A stretch of DNA of 64,000 nucleotides from Sepiola atlantica (taxonomy: Eukaryota > Mollusca > Cephalopoda > Sepiida > Sepiolidae), in contig OY744528.1 of assembly GCA_963556195.1 (NCBI GenBank), forward strand, positions 55,410,066-55,474,065. The letters run 5' to 3'. The notes beneath the pieces were generated by a model, which did not search any database, was not told the origin of the DNA, and worked only from the letters and a program-made list of their open reading frames with translations. Made by a program: the position numbers and the translations under genes. Position 1 is the stretch's first letter. Each line of letters begins with the position of its first letter. Of the stretch, positions 23,001 through 35,879 are shown one piece after another.

Positions 23001-23320
23001 ATGATTTTAGTGTCTTTGAGCAGAGATCAACTTTTATATAATGTATTTATGTAAGTAAACTAAATAATAATAATAAACATCCATTACCAATGAGAACTCA
23101 ATGACAAACGTCTGTGAGAATGTAAAACGATTTGCACAATGAGAAAAAGAAGCAGAGCATACTGGAAATATGGGGAGACTTGTCGTCACTCAGACTCGAG
23201 GGAACACCTGTTTCTGCCAGTGAGTAATCACTGGTAATGACTTGTGTGAGAACTCCTCGTAAGAAATAATAATAAAAGCTAATTTGAGGGTGATATTAAT
23301 ACCTATTTTCTTTAAGCTTA
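20100..23320. other. Intron d-e: T-rich DNA, possible LTR promoter at its start
   Basis: 20140-20240 carries two CCAAT-like boxes and TATTTAAAC before ATGGCGGCTG, which looks like a retroelement promoter; this is weak. 21660-21700 and 21910-21960 share an ACATGAAGTC-GTTTAACG block. The remainder is T-rich without recognised coding sequence. Confidence 0.4.
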
Positions 23321-23329
23321 AAATGTTAT

Positions 23330-24570
23330 GTCTACACAACTATAACAGCTTAAAATATCTTTGCACTTGATAATAAAATAGTTTCCGCTAGATATGGGCA
23401 GATTTTGTAAATTCGTCATGTCTTCATCGTTTTTAAATTTTAAGATTTTGATTGTATTTTGATGCGACAATTCTTTTTCTTTCAGTTTTATTTTGAGATT
23501 CCATTTGTCTTTGTGTAAATCCATCTCATTAGTTTGGTTGTCATCTTTGTCCAATTTTAACTTGGTAATGTTGTTTTGATGTTCATACTTTAAATACTTC
23601 ACTTTTTGTTTGTACACCGGTTTGGAATTGCAGACTTGAGTGAAGTGGTTCTTTTTAAGGCAGTTTCTACACTCTTATCAGGACAGTTCACATGTGTTGC
23701 CAAATGACCGTAGTAGTGGCAGGTTTGTCTGTCATCTTTATTTTTTCTCTCACATGGTTGGTGTATTCAAGTAAAATGGCAGCTGCTATTTCATGTACAT
23801 CCGATATGACATTCACTGTTGGAGTTGTTGACACTTTTACTGACTCCGTTTTGGCATGTGTATCGCTTGTGGTTTTCGTTGTTGCTGTAGGACGAAAGTG
23901 CATGGACTTCCCTTTGTTTCATATCTGCAGTTCAGTAGCAAGTTCAATGGCCCTGGCTTCATCTAGTATTTGTTTGAGGATAGAGTTATCTCTTAGTGCC
24001 CTTCTTCTAATTTTAGAGAACGAAAAACCTTGCAGTATCTCGGCCAATATTTCCCGCTCTGTATCTGGGAAGTCGCATGTGGATGTGAAAGTTCTTAGCC
24101 AGGCATGGTAAGAATCCAAGTTTTTGTCTGTATTTTGCATTATGCGCCGAAATTTGAAAATTTCGTAGGATGGGTTTTTTTTATAGGCGTGAAATAGTCG
24201 GTTAGTGATTTCTTCACTGTTTCATATTGGTTTGGTATTACCATCCCATCTTCCACTTAAGTGGTTGCTCCAACACCCTCCTGTTTGTCCATGAAATTGT
24301 GAAAAATGTTGAAAACTTTGTCTCCGGCATAATGTAAAAGAGTTGTTTTCCGTTTTCTGTCGGTGTCAATATCCAAAGCAAATTGAATAGGTTTTCCAAT
24401 TTATCTATCCACTTTTGCCAGTGAATGCCAATTGTATTTTGGGCAGAGTGGATGCTGAAATTGGGGAAAACAGACAAATTACCTCCAGCTACATCTCTCT
24501 CTTCTCTAGTATAGACTTTTCTTATTTTGGTAGAGAAATGTGAGCATGTCACTTAAATTCTCATCGTCGT
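23330..24570 (-). mobile_element. Gypsy-type gag and zinc-knuckle fragment
   Basis: Read 24570 to 23330: gag (FPNFSIHSAQNTIGIHWQKW, then WILTPTENGKQLFYI), its second half (NLDSYHAWLRTFTSTCDFP, IRRRALRDNSILKQILDEA), then a knuckle of the type C-x-x-CHYYGHLATHVNC near 23660-23700, then protease-leading remnants. Several frames are involved. It lies head-to-head with the plus-strand pol at 24850-27200. Confidence 0.75.
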
Positions 24571-24849
24571 CGACAGATGTAAGGTAGTAAGTTTGGCTCG
24601 CGAGACTGAAACAAAAAGCAAAAAAAAAGAGAAAGAGATAGACGTGTGGTTTCAATCAGCACCAAAGTTTAACTGATTAGTTTACACTCGGCACTCTTTA
24701 TTATTTCCAATGTCTCTCAATGTGCATGCATGCTGGTCTCTTAACTTCCGATCTACAAAGGAAGGCATATAATGACTACACTAAAATGAGGAATTAAATA
24801 GACTAAAAAGATGGATGTATTATCAAAAGGAGAATACAGCGAGTGGGCT

Positions 24850-27200
24850 CCGCCTACAGTCTATGTAAAAAAAGTAAAGAGATCCGTTTTTGTGCAGATT
24901 TCTCCACAGGATTTAATCAAGCACTAAAGGATTACCACTATCCTCTGCCTAGTCCAGAAGATATATTCGCTAAACTCAACAGAGGAAAAAATTTCAAGGG
25001 TTGATTTAAGTGATGCGTATCTACAAATACCCGTGAACAAGGAGTGCTCAAAGCTACTTTGTATAAATACCCATAGAGGTTTGTACAAATCGAGAGATTA
25101 CCACTTGGGGTTAAGGTTGCACCAGCCATTTTTCAACAAGTAATGGATACATTGCTTAGCAGACTGGAATTTGCAACAGCTTACCTAGATGACATTCTAG
25201 TGATCAGTAAAAGCTCTGAGCAAGACAAATCGCATCTATGGGAAGTATTTAAAAGAATTCAGGATTATAGATTAAAATTGAAGGAAGGAAAATGCGATTT
25301 TTTTTATAAAAAAATAAAATATCTTTGTCAAATTATAGACAAAGATGGTTGACCAGATCGAGTGTGATCAAAAATATGCCAGCTCCCAAAAATGTCACTA
25401 CAAATTTTTCTTGGTTCAGCAAATTATTAGAATGTGTTTATTCAAAACATGCACAATTTGCGAGCACCTCTTAATGGGCTATTAAAAAAAGAAAAGATTG
25501 GGTCTGGACGACAGAATACCAGGAGGCATTTGAAAAAATAAAAAAAATTCTCACATCAGAATTATTTTTGACTCACTACAATCCAAATCTCAAAATCATT
25601 GAAACTACTGATTGGAGCTTGCATATTACGCAGAATGGAAGATGGATCGCTAAAACCTACCATTTACACATCTCATACATTACTACTTGCAGAAAAGAGT
25701 TACTCACAAGTCGAGACGGTATTATTTTTGCAGTCACCAAATTTCATCGTTTCGTTCACGGAAGGCATTTTGTGTTGCAAACTGACTATAAACCACTGTT
25801 AACGATTTATGAGTCAAAAAAGGGTTTACCGACACATACTAAAGAAATAAAAGAAAAGGCGGTAAACGATGATTTTTAAAAAACATAAAAAAGAAAAAAG
25901 AAAAACACAGAGAAATCTCAGAAGTGTATTCAATCTGTGATAAAGCAGTTATGTACGGCAATCGAATGGTTATTCCTACAGTATTACAGAAAAGAATACT
26001 ATTTCATGTCGGTCACCTAGGCATTTCAAGAATGAAAAGTCTCATGGGAAGTTATGTGTATTAGACAAACATGGACAAAATCATTGAAAATGCAGTGAAA
26101 ATATGCAAACGTTGTGCTTTGGCAGCAAAGACATCTTCCATTAAGTTCAGACCTTAGACGAAAGCTGACCCACTGCATGGTTTCTATTACCTAATAGTAG
26201 TAGACAGTTTCTCAAAATGGCCGGAAATATTAAAATGTAAGAAACAAACTACGGAAGTAACCATTAGTTTTTTACATGAATTGTTCGTCCAGTTTGGGGT
26301 CGTTGACTGTATTGTATTGAACAATGGAACGCAATTCACGTCTAGTGAATTTAAAATATTCTGTCAAACTTTTGTAGTGCAGCATATTATGATCACATCA
26401 TACCATGTGAGAAGTAATGGTCAAGCAGAACCGTTTGTGGATACGTTCAAAAGACTGCTTAAGAAAGCGAGGAGTACACCTACTGAAAAGGCCATTCAAG
26501 AATTTTTTGCAGGTATATAGGATGACCCCAAATGACAATGTTCCATCTTCCATGACGTCAGCAGAAGCAATGTTTACAAGCAATGATTGAAACAGTGTTT
26601 GATAGACTATTGCCAAACCATACGAAACCGGGACATAGAAAAAAGTCATGAAGGGACGCTTTAAAGTTGGAGAAAAAGTTTTCTTTTCAATGTTCAAAAA
26701 CAATAAATCCTACTGTGAAACAGGGATATTGGATAAATGGATTGGAAACATGATTTAGATGGTAAAAGGGCCCAAATTTAACCACAAAAGACACATGGAC
26801 CAAATAAGGAAACGATTTTCAGATGCTGTCGAGAATTGTACTTCAGAGGACGAATTAATAGATGTCGTGTTCGACACATTTGAGATACCAATCCCGCAAA
26901 TATGTTCTGAACAACGAAGATCAAAAAGAATGTGTAAGATTACGGACATCATTGAAATAAATCCTAAAAGAAAAAAGTATTGACTCCATACAGAGCAAGG
27001 ATAAAAAAGGGGTGTTATGGTGTGATGGTGATCTACCCTATTTCATGAATATATGGACTCTTCTATTCTATGTATAGAGATTATGACAAAGTCTCGGAGC
27101 AGTCTTTCTGTAACATTATTCTGTACTTCTGTAAATACACACTGTTGTAAATATACCACCGTGTTGTCTTATTTATTATCGGCCCTTCAAGATCACAACA
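24850..27200 (+). mobile_element. 5'-truncated Gypsy element: RT, RNase H, integrase, 3' LTR
   Basis: Plus-strand order. RT remnants read ALKDYHYPLPSPEDIFAKLN, VDLSDAYLQIPV and AYLDDILVISKS, with an intact Y-L-D-D box at about 25182. RNase H reads DWSLHITQNGRW and TDYKPLLTIYESK. The integrase has an H-H/C-C finger (HVGHLGISRMK... CKRC) and a core with VVDSFSKWPE and NNGTQFTSSEFK. The tail ends NPKRKKY. A polypurine run AAAAAAGGGG precedes the LTR. Frameshifts and stops break every domain boundary. Confidence 0.88.
27013..27200 (+). repeat. 3' LTR, 188 bp
   Basis: It starts TGTTATGGTGTGATGG right after the polypurine run and ends ATCACAACA. It carries a TTATTATCGGCCC block near its end, shared in part with the LTR at 42178-43627. 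Confidence 0.6.
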
Positions 27201-28490
27201 TATGCGCTCTGGCCATACCTTGCTTCTCCCCCCCACCTCCACCCACGTTCGTGCACCACCAAAAACTATGTGTAATTGAACCTTGAACATACTAGTTTGC
27301 CCCTGCAACAGAAACTGGTGAATGAGCACAGCTCATTCCTGCCCTAACCTTACTCAGCATAGCCTTTGTTGGGAACCAATTTTAGGCTTATGGTTTTAAT
27401 CGGTAAGAAAGAGTAATACGTCTGGCTGAATCTGACTGAAATAGAAATGTTACTGCAAAAAAGGGATCATCATTCTTCCTTGAAATAAATAATAATAATG
27501 GCTCCACAACTAAATAGATATGAAGTTTTATTCACGGGAACACAAGAACAAAATAGATAGTACAATGAGCTGATTCATGTCAGTTAGACAAAATAATATC
27601 CTGGAGTTCCTCTACTCGTCTACCGTTGGCCCAGGTAGCGAACACGGGATATACATCTTGTCTGTTTGAGAGATAAGCTGGAATTGAAGATCTGATTTAG
27701 CACTAAAATGATTCAGCACATATGAATTTAGTTACACGCAGAAGTGCCATATGCCCACGCGGTGAAGAGGCAATGATTACATAATCGCGAAGTCGAATTA
27801 CAATCTCACTGCTAGTCACGTAGACCGATACAAAATAGTTCGTTCATGCAACTGCTACCACCTTCTTCCACAACAAAAAATACTGTAACCATAACCATAA
27901 CTAACATTTTCGTGGGGACCAAAAATACAGAAATGTTATGATCTGCTTCAATTTCAACCTGAAAAGTATGTTCAAAACACAGCATCTCCAGATAAATCTG
28001 TCAAAAACTTATGCAAGTTAAAATAGTAGCATTTAGATAAAAGACATAGTTAAAAAAACATCTTTCTTCTTAAGCTAAAGAAAATAATGTAACACCATAG
28101 GCACTGAAACAAAATTGCTCCAGTCAAGCAAGTTCAAAAGTACCAATCCTTGTATTAAACTTGAAAAAATAACTCAAATTCAGTATTATGAAAATAAACT
28201 TGTTTTTTTTTCTATTTATTGTCTCCTTATATTAAGTTGCTTTGTAGTGGTGCTGATGAGTAACTAAAAGAGTGAGAGAAATACATTAGGATTGATCTCT
28301 TTTTTTTTCGGCATAAAACATCATGCCAAAAAAAATTAGATCACTCCAAATATTTTTATTTTGCTCCATACATCCTCTCTCATACCGTCATTTAACTACT
28401 ATCATTCTGTTTTCTTCATATACTCCTTGACAGCATCTTCACATCCTTTCTAAAGATTAATCTCATTGTGTTATGATGTTGATATCGTGA
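27201..28490. other. Intron d-e, nothing recognised
   Basis: AT-rich. No recognisable domain or repeat relation was noticed. 27230-27260 is C-rich. Confidence 0.5.
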
Positions 28491-28494
28491 ATCA

Positions 28495-29832
28495 TCAGAG
28501 GTCCTTCGATTACCACTCTACCAACGTTGTGATTTGATCAAGAGAGTAATCGGCTGGCACTGGTCTCCAAAATTTGTACCTTTGAGGGGTGAAGGCAATT
28601 TCAAGCAAAAACAATAATGGACAAATTCAGATGTGTGTTTTTGTATAAAAGAATAATTATTAGGGTAAAATATACAAGACTATGTTTGCTCAAAAACTTC
28701 TAACTTTTAACTTCTAAAGTCTGTGTTTTGGACTGGCAATATTACTAAGTTTGGGCGATGTTGGTTTTGGGCGATTTTAACCCTAAGTCCAGGGTATATC
28801 TCTGAATGACGTGGATTTGATGGGCGAGCAAAGTGGAGTCTTTCAGTGTCTGTTACACTTTCCTTTTATTCAGAATTAGGTGTATTGAGACTGGGTGGGA
28901 CCTCGCCCCCTCCTCCAACAGAATTCAATTCAACAACGAAAAAAATATATATTCTCATTAGCATTACAATCCATATTAGGGATTTTACAATTCACTATTA
29001 TAACTCAGAAATAGACTAGTGTATGTTTAATCCGCCCCCCTGTCTTCTTCTTCATCTGTCTCCATCTCCCACTGTTACCTGAGTGGGAGGGAGGAGATCT
29101 GCTTTCTTTTGAAATTCATTCACAGAAAGAACACTTCTTCATCTGTTTCCATCTCACACCGTTACCTGAGTGGGAGGGAGGAGAGATCCCCCCTTCTTTT
29201 GAAACTCATTCACAGAGATAAAAATATAGTTTCATTAACCTGTAAATACGGGGAATGTCATTGCACAGACACCTCACCTCCCCCATCATCTCACACGGCC
29301 ACACTGGCTGGCGATGTGGGGGGTCCCCACAGAACAATTCAATTCTTATCTCTTTGCCAAATATGTGTTATTTCCGGACACTCATTATCTAAACCTACGT
29401 CCATTCAAATGTTAAGAATGTCAACAACTTGATGTCCACTTCCCTGTCACAGTGCCACATTCTCTTCGACAGAGACAATGATAACACTCCAAGAAACACC
29501 CCTCAATTTTTTTAGCATCAACGATTTAAGAAGAACATTTCGTTCTCATGCTATCTCTTGTTCAGCTGATTATATCTCGCTGAGTCGCCATTGCACTATT
29601 GGGAACTTTTGATTTCCTCAAAATGTCAACAAGAGAAATCCCATCTGACAATGATGGATGAGATCCTCTTTGTATCTCTACCATAAGTTATTTCTCACCC
29701 ACCAACTCCCAAGAAGAAAACAATTCTTTTCTCTCTTTATCAGAGGTTGGCTTTTCCTCTAGTTAAAAATTTAAAAAATAATCTGGAATTCTCCAAAAGC
29801 AAAAACGTCTTCGAATCGGCAATATTGTCACA
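28495..29832 (+). repeat. 1.35-kb dispersed repeat, copy 1
   Basis: Near-collinear with 51944-53298 (shared ATCGGCTGGC, GAGGGGTGAAGGCAATTTC, AACAAGAGAAATCCCATC, AATCTGGAATTC). It contains an internal tandem duplication of about 85 bp (CTCATTCACAGA...CATCTGT..., from about 29045). No domain was found. It could be an LTR- or Penelope-derived non-coding region. Confidence 0.8.
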
Positions 29833-30180
29833 TTGACACTTACTGCTGAGTTCATGGTGTCACAACCATTGATATTTTGTCTCCCCCTCTCATTATACGA
29901 TATGTCTTACCTGCATTTTCTTTTCAATTTTATAACAAATTGTAAAAATTTAATCTCAACTATATTTGCAAAAACGGCAGTCCATACCCACGACCTACAC
30001 CAATTAATCCAATACAGTGATAATACAAAAAATACTACTAGATGTTTTCCTTATCTAAATTAAAGCAAAATATGAAAATTGATGTGATAACCTGTCAAAC
30101 ACCTAAATGTTGGCATCTAGAAATGCATTTAAGCCAATTTATCTATTCATTTTCTGCTTGAATGCGTTTGTTTCTTGAAG

Positions 30181-30390
30181 GTTCACTGCGTGCAGAAATA
30201 AAAGTTGCACAAGAACGAGAGAACAAAATTGAAGCCCAAAACCAGGTGCTCCGGAAACAGTTTGTGAACAGTAATCAACAGGTGACCATGCTTCGTGTGT
30301 CGGTTGCGAGACTGCAGCGGGAAAAGAAACTGCAACAACAACAGCTACTTCAGCAAGCATCATCAGCTAAACAGGATTCAAATACTTTTG
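30181..30390 (+). CDS. CEP162: CEP162-like gene, exon e (2 nt + 69 codons + 1 nt)
   Basis: Acceptor TTTGTTTCTTGAAG; the first bases GT complete a Gly with exon d. It reads SLRAEIKVAQERENKIEAQN, QVLRKQFVNSNQQV, VSVARLQREKKLQQQQLLQQ and ends KQDSNTF plus one G. The donor is TTTTG|GTCTGT; using it, the leftover G plus AT of exon f gives Asp and keeps the frame. A better-looking GTAAAC four bases later does not fit the phase, and a TAA follows in frame at 30396. Glutamine-rich coiled coil. Confidence 0.82.
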
Positions 30391-30516
30391 GTCTGTAAAC
30401 TATTAAAAAATGAAAACGTAACTGATAAGATCAAAATTTTCATTTTTTTTTGTAAATCTAAAAGTTTATGTAAATAATCCAGAAATTTCTGAATTTTTAT
30501 TGCTAATAATTAATAC

Positions 30517-30625
30517 TGTAATGTGGTTGGCGAGACTAATACAGTAATTAGCATAGCCAGGCTTTATTGCCTATAAGTAGCCTGTATACGATAATCTGGC
30601 ATTTGTTTTAGCATGTCTGCTAAGT
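30517..30625 (+). repeat. 5' LTR segment
   Basis: Shares ATACAGTAATTAGCATAGCC, AGTAGCCTGTATAC and TTTTAGCATGTC with 33802-33885. It carries about 12 extra bp (GGCTTTATTGCC). Confidence 0.65.
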
Positions 30626-31416
30626 GAACTACATACTTTTAACATCATAACAAAATAGCTTCACCAATAGGATCTTCATTGGATATTGAAGAACCTGAAC
30701 TAGCAGAAGTTTGGATAAAATGCTTCAAAGTGCATACCATAACAAAAAAGTTACAAGACAGTCATGAACCAGAACAGAAAGAAATCACTAACCTATTTTG
30801 AGCTGTAATGCATGTACAACACTTTGCATAGAGTTAAAATCCTAGAACGGCTACAGATAAACCAAATGCTGTTAGAAGCATATATTGACTTCGTACAACA
30901 AAAGGAGTTAATTGAAAACTTCAACAAAAATGAGAAGGAAATCTACTAGAAAGTATGGATGCACATGCGATAAACAAAACAAAATTAAAATGCAAATATT
31001 GCAACTATGAGCATGAAGTAAATAAACATGAACATGAATTAAATAGGCTAAACATAGCATGGGGACAAATATGTAATAAGTGTAAATAGAAAAATCACTT
31101 TCAAGCTGTATTTAAATGACTAAAGATTGTCAAAATAATAGATGTCCCCCTAAAAAATGAAACCAAATGTTTTTTAGTAAAAAAATATACTTTCAAGAAA
31201 ATCAAAGTGTATGGCAACAACTTAAAAAATGCAAATAGATACTGGAAGCGAAGTAACACTTATGCTGATGAACTGTTGGAAACAACTTTTAAATTGCAAA
31301 AATTCTATGAAAATTTGGACAATTTGATGGAATTTGTATAAAAAAGTAGAAATTTTGTAAACAAAATCCACATGGTAAAGGAACATGTATTATAATGGTT
31401 GTCAACTGTGTAAAAA

Positions 31417-31492
31417 ATCATAATCTAATAGGAACTGATTTATTTAATAATATTAATAATATTAAATAAATCAGTTCCTATTAGATTATGAT
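31417..31492. repeat. 32-bp perfect palindrome with 12-nt loop
   Basis: Arms 31417-31448 and 31461-31492 are exact inverse complements. The left arm encodes the protease-end motif NLIGTDLF of the surrounding Gypsy element; the right arm is its inverted copy. Confidence 0.95.
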
Positions 31493-33801
31493 GCTTACTT
31501 AATGCCTTGAATATTGAAAATCCTGAAACTGGAAATTTAAAAAGTTATAAAGCCAGTCTTAAGTTAAAAAGACATAGCAATCCCTCATATTTCGAAAGCT
31601 GTAGAATCCCTATTCATCTGCAACCCGGGGTAGTTAATAAACTATGTAAAATGGTTGGAGAAAGTATTTCCACCAGGTCTCTTCTGGAGGAAGCAAATGG
31701 GCTTCACCCATAGTTGTTATAAGGAAGCCAAATGGTGATTTTAGAATTTGCAGTGATTATTAAATCTGTGTAAATCTTAAGATTTGTTCGGATTCATATC
31801 CTATTTCAAACATTGAAAACACTACATTCATTAGCAGGAATGAATTGTTTTACGAATTTTACTTGAAAAATGTATACAATCAAATTCAAATAGATGATCA
31901 GTTTAAAGAAATCACAATAATTAATATACTCCCATAGGGCTTCTTACATGGTCTTGTCTACCATATAAAATAAAGCCAGCCAGTTCAATTTTCAACATGC
32001 AAAAAGGAATCTATTGGAAGGCGCAATCAAAAACATGATAATATATCAGAATGGTATCTGTTTGGGTACACCCAACGAATAAGAACTGGAGCAAAAAACA
32101 AGCATCTATTAAATAAATTCAGAACACAGGAATGACTATAAATAAATATAAATGTATATTTAATTGTAAAAAAGTAGTATTCCTGGGATACCAAATTAAA
32201 AAAAATAGGTTGCCGGATTCAAATTTAATACAGAAAATATTAGACGTCTCTCCTTCTAACAATAATAAAAAAAAAAAAAGAACTAGAATTATAAAAATGA
32301 ACTAGAATTATTTTTAGTGTTAGCTAATTTCTATTCTATTCCTACCAAAATATTCTGACAGAATTCCGGCATTTTCTGACTTGCGATAAAAGAACACAGA
32401 ATATATTTGGACTAATACCCATCAGTTATCCTTTATTAAGTAAATAAGCTCTCAAAAGGACATGACATTAAGCACGGATACTAGTAATTATTCTGTATCT
32501 GCAATGTTATCCCCGGAAGGATATCCAGTTGAACGTCGACAGAAACTATTCTAATATAGAAAAGGAAACACTGGTAATTGTATAGAGAGTGACCAGATGA
32601 TTTTTTTGTATTGGGTAGAAACCCATAAATCGACTAAGCTTGGAGACATTACAAGATCGAGTTTTAAACCGAATCGTGTCTAGAATAAAGAACAATAAAT
32701 GGAGTAATTGTTCAAAACTGAAAGGCCGTCACAAAAACAGACACAAACTATCAATAGAAAAAATGAGATTTGGTAGTACCACCAGAAATATGTAGAAAAG
32801 ATATAATAAAAAATGTGCATTGCGGGATAATCACTACACAGAAACATGAAGCTTGGTGGCCCAGATATATCCATGACATGGAGAATTAATGTATGCAAAT
32901 GTCCTAAATGTGCGAAAATTAAGAATTTTTGTCAGAATAAATCACACCGCATAAGAACAGTTTAGCCTTCATATGGAGAGTTAGTGGAGTTGGATTATGT
33001 TTGATATTGGTTGTTTTTTTACAGCCTGACCTGAAGTTCTTTGGTTAAAAACTAGTACAGTAAAACATATATTACTAATAATATTCGCTAGAAATAGCAT
33101 ACAAAGACATTTGTGTCTAATAATGCTCTTTAATTTTGTGACAAATGTATGTTCATGGCTAAGTAATATTGAGTGTATGCTATATAAACCCTTTCCCCAT
33201 ACCACCTGCAATCAAATAGAATTGCAGAACGAATGGTGCAAACAATAAAAATGGGATTGAAAGCATTTTCTTCTCGGAAAGAGAAGATTGAAAATTTCCT
33301 ACGCAGACTATTATTGATTTACAGAACAATACCACATGCAGAAAGATTAGAAAGCCTGTCTGCATTAATGGGTAGACATATTAGAAGTCTATTAACCATG
33401 TCTTACTCAACTAATGAAAGCATGTGGTTCAAGAGAAATAGAGAAGCTGAACGTGAAAGAGCAAATTTCATAATACAAAAATAACACAACACGGCATTGA
33501 TATGCAGAAAAGGCAATAAGACCAATCTAGTAAAGAAGAGAGCCTAATTTTAGATAGTAGTGACATTATAAATGAACTTCTTGTCAAAGGGAACATAGAC
33601 GATAAACCTGGATAGTGAAGTGAGCATGAAAATCTGGCGGACAATGATGAATATTCTTCCAAAGAATCAAATTATCAAGCATCATCGGACTCAGAATATA
33701 GATGCACCAGATAAAGTGGGGAATACAAATCATAGAGAGGGGCAGATAATGGAGAAGAAACCATAAATCCACACAGATGAAACCCACAAGATTCTAGGAG
33801 A

Positions 33802-33890
33802 TGTAATGTGGTTAGCTTGGCTGATACAGTAATTAGTATAGCTAAGTAGCCTGTATACAATAATCTGGCACTCCTTTTAGCATGTCATTG
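33802..33890 (+). repeat. 3' LTR segment
   Basis: It begins TGTAATGTGGTTAGC and matches 30517-30625 and 7040-7115. The outer end could not be defined. Confidence 0.65.
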
Positions 33891-34079
33891 GAATGCATGT
33901 CACAAATGTTTGGGATCTTAGTCACAGCTGAATTTATTTGGAATGTTTTACACTTTTTCTTTATCATCTTATGACAAGGATTAGAATCTGCTCCCAAATA
34001 TTGTTTTTATTAGGAATTTATTAAACTACTAGCAAATTTCCGGTTGCATATTTTTGCTAGCCTGGGAGGATGGTATCAT

Positions 34080-34720
34080 GGTAAAGGAACATATCTTACA
34101 CTGACCCCCCAAAGTAGGAGGTAATGACTGAGAGAATGGTATAATTAGTAAGGAACATATAGTACACTATCCGCCCCCTCCCAAAAAGGCAGAGTTAATG
34201 ATATCATGTCAACAAAACAGATACTACATTACCCCCCTCCCCCCAAAAAGATGGTAATCCTGGGAGGATGGTATCATGAAGAACGAACATATACTATACT
34301 GCCCCCTCTCCCAAAAAAGAGAAGGTAATGCATGGGAGGAATGTATCATGACAAATGAAAATATACTATATTACCCCCATAGGAGGAGATAAAGTCTGAG
34401 AGGATTAATCCCCCCATGAGGGGATAGTATCATGATGAACAAACGAACATACTCTACACTGCTCCCCAAAATAGGAGATAATGCCTGGTAGGATGTTATC
34501 ATAACAGCACAGATACTACACTACCCACTCCCAAAAAAGAGGAATACCTGGGAGTATCCCCATAAAAGGAAAAAATAATGCCTGTGAGTATGATATGACA
34601 ACAGAACAGATACTTCACTCCTCTCCGCCTCCCCAAAACAAAGGAGAAGGTAATCCCTTGGAATATGGTCTCATGACAACAGAATAGATAATATATTACC
34701 TCCTCTCCAGAGAATTTTAT
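34080..34720. repeat. Degenerate ~75-bp satellite (plus orientation)
   Basis: About eight degenerate units with GGATGGTATCATG, ACAGATACTACACTACC, CCCCCTCCCAAAAAAG and GGTAATGCCTGGGAGGA. The same unit appears reverse-complemented at 50430-50660. Confidence 0.8.
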
Positions 34721-35086
34721 CAAGAAAACAATTCGATTAAAAAATGTAATTCTTTTTGTAAAAGGCTTTGGATTGTTAAAAAAAACTGTATCTTAAGAAA
34801 GATTGTGTTAGATTGATATAAATAGATGAATCATTTCTTTAGATGCGACCATGCATCTCTCTCTCTCTGTTGATACGCATCAGTTTGGAATAGCATTTCT
34901 GTTGCTGAACATGCAGATCAAATGGATGTAGCTTAAAATGGATCTCTTTTTACATGTATCAGATTAATCGATAATTGTTTTGTTTTTTTCAAAACACATT
35001 TATAATCATGAACTAATCATAAATTATAATTTTTTTTTTACTTTGAAATTTGTCATTCATTTGTGACATTATTGAATAATTTTCAG

Positions 35087-35223
35087 ATTTGAACAAAAGA
35101 CCCAAATTTAAGAAGAAGAATTCCAGATCTGCCCAGAAGAGATTCTTAGAGAACAAGAATGTGGCTGAGACAGTTGAAATACAGGAAAAAATTATAGAGG
35201 AAAACGAATCTCTTAAAACTGAG
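35087..35223 (+). CDS. CEP162: CEP162-like gene, exon f (2 nt + 45 codons)
   Basis: Acceptor ATAATTTTCAG; AT completes Asp with the last G of exon e. It reads LNKRPKFKKKNSRSAQKRFL, then ENKNVAETVEIQEKIIEENE and SLKTE, with donor GAG|GTAAGT. The basic segment K-R-P-K-F-K-K-K-N-S-R may be a nuclear- or microtubule-binding patch (inference). It ends in phase 0 and joins exon g. Good boundaries and frame continuity; sequence alone is too generic to name the protein without the other exons. Confidence 0.85.
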
Positions 35224-35484
35224 GTAAGTCTTTCAAGTATATGTTGTGTGTGTCAAATTAATTGTAATACTAAATGTATTGGTATTATTTGTATGATAAA
35301 ATAAAATATAACCACTTGCTTTTTATGTGATTACTCCATGTAAACCTGAAATTTTTAGAGATATTAATTTTTTTCATTTCTTGTATTTCATTAATATCAT
35401 ATTGTAGCAGTTATTATTCAAAAGTAAAGTAGAATCTATTGTAAATAAAGATGTGAAGAAATTGTGTCTGTATGTCATTATGGA

Positions 35485-35660
35485 TTTGGGATTGGCTTAA
35501 TGAATACTGTTGTAAGACATCTCCCCAACTATGCGTAAAATAGTAACATGTGTTCGATTAATCGTATACAATGAATGGTTTACAATAGGTACACATAGTG
35601 TTGATTTGCCATAAATCAAGCCATCTATTATGAGAACAAAACTTGTAGTTATTGTTTTGA
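35485..35660 (+). mobile_element. tRNA-derived SINE, copy 3 (internally deleted)
   Basis: GGGATTGGCTTAATGAATACTG resembles the A-box region of the 44725 copy. It then passes to the shared body CCCCAACTATGCGTAAAATAG and ATTAATCGTATACAATGAAT, without the B-box part. This is followed by AT-rich intron to about 35880. Confidence 0.5.
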
Positions 35661-35879
35661 ATCATTTAACTCATTTTGAATCATTTTACTTTATATTCTG
35701 TATACAAGGATATTAGCATTTACAACATTCATTTGATTTGCATAACTATTTTTTATGTAAGGTTTATACTGTGTTATTTATTTTAAATTTGATTTTTATA
35801 AAATATTTATATCCAAGTATACCTATGTAATAAACAAAATGACAGCAAAATGATGTTCATCCATTTCTTGCAAAGATGA

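Larger units (their letters stand above)
30517..33900 (+). mobile_element. Decayed Gypsy element with two LTRs
   Basis: LTR-like starts TGTAATGTGG lie at 30517 and 33802. Between them on the plus strand come gag (ELAEVWIKCFKVHTITKK), a Cys-rich segment (CKYCNYEHEVNKHE), protease remnants ending NLIGTDLF, RT remnants (LHPQLL-type junctions, GDFRICSDY-like region near 31735), a later RT/RNase H region, and an integrase-like end with GLKAFSSRKEKIENFLRRLL and LLIYRTIPHAE near 33250-33350. Stops are very frequent. The solo piece at 7040-7310 is the same family. Confidence 0.75.

Noticed and set aside
34080..34720. CRISPR-like array
   Set aside because: Units are degenerate satellite repeats without unique spacers, in eukaryotic intronic DNA.
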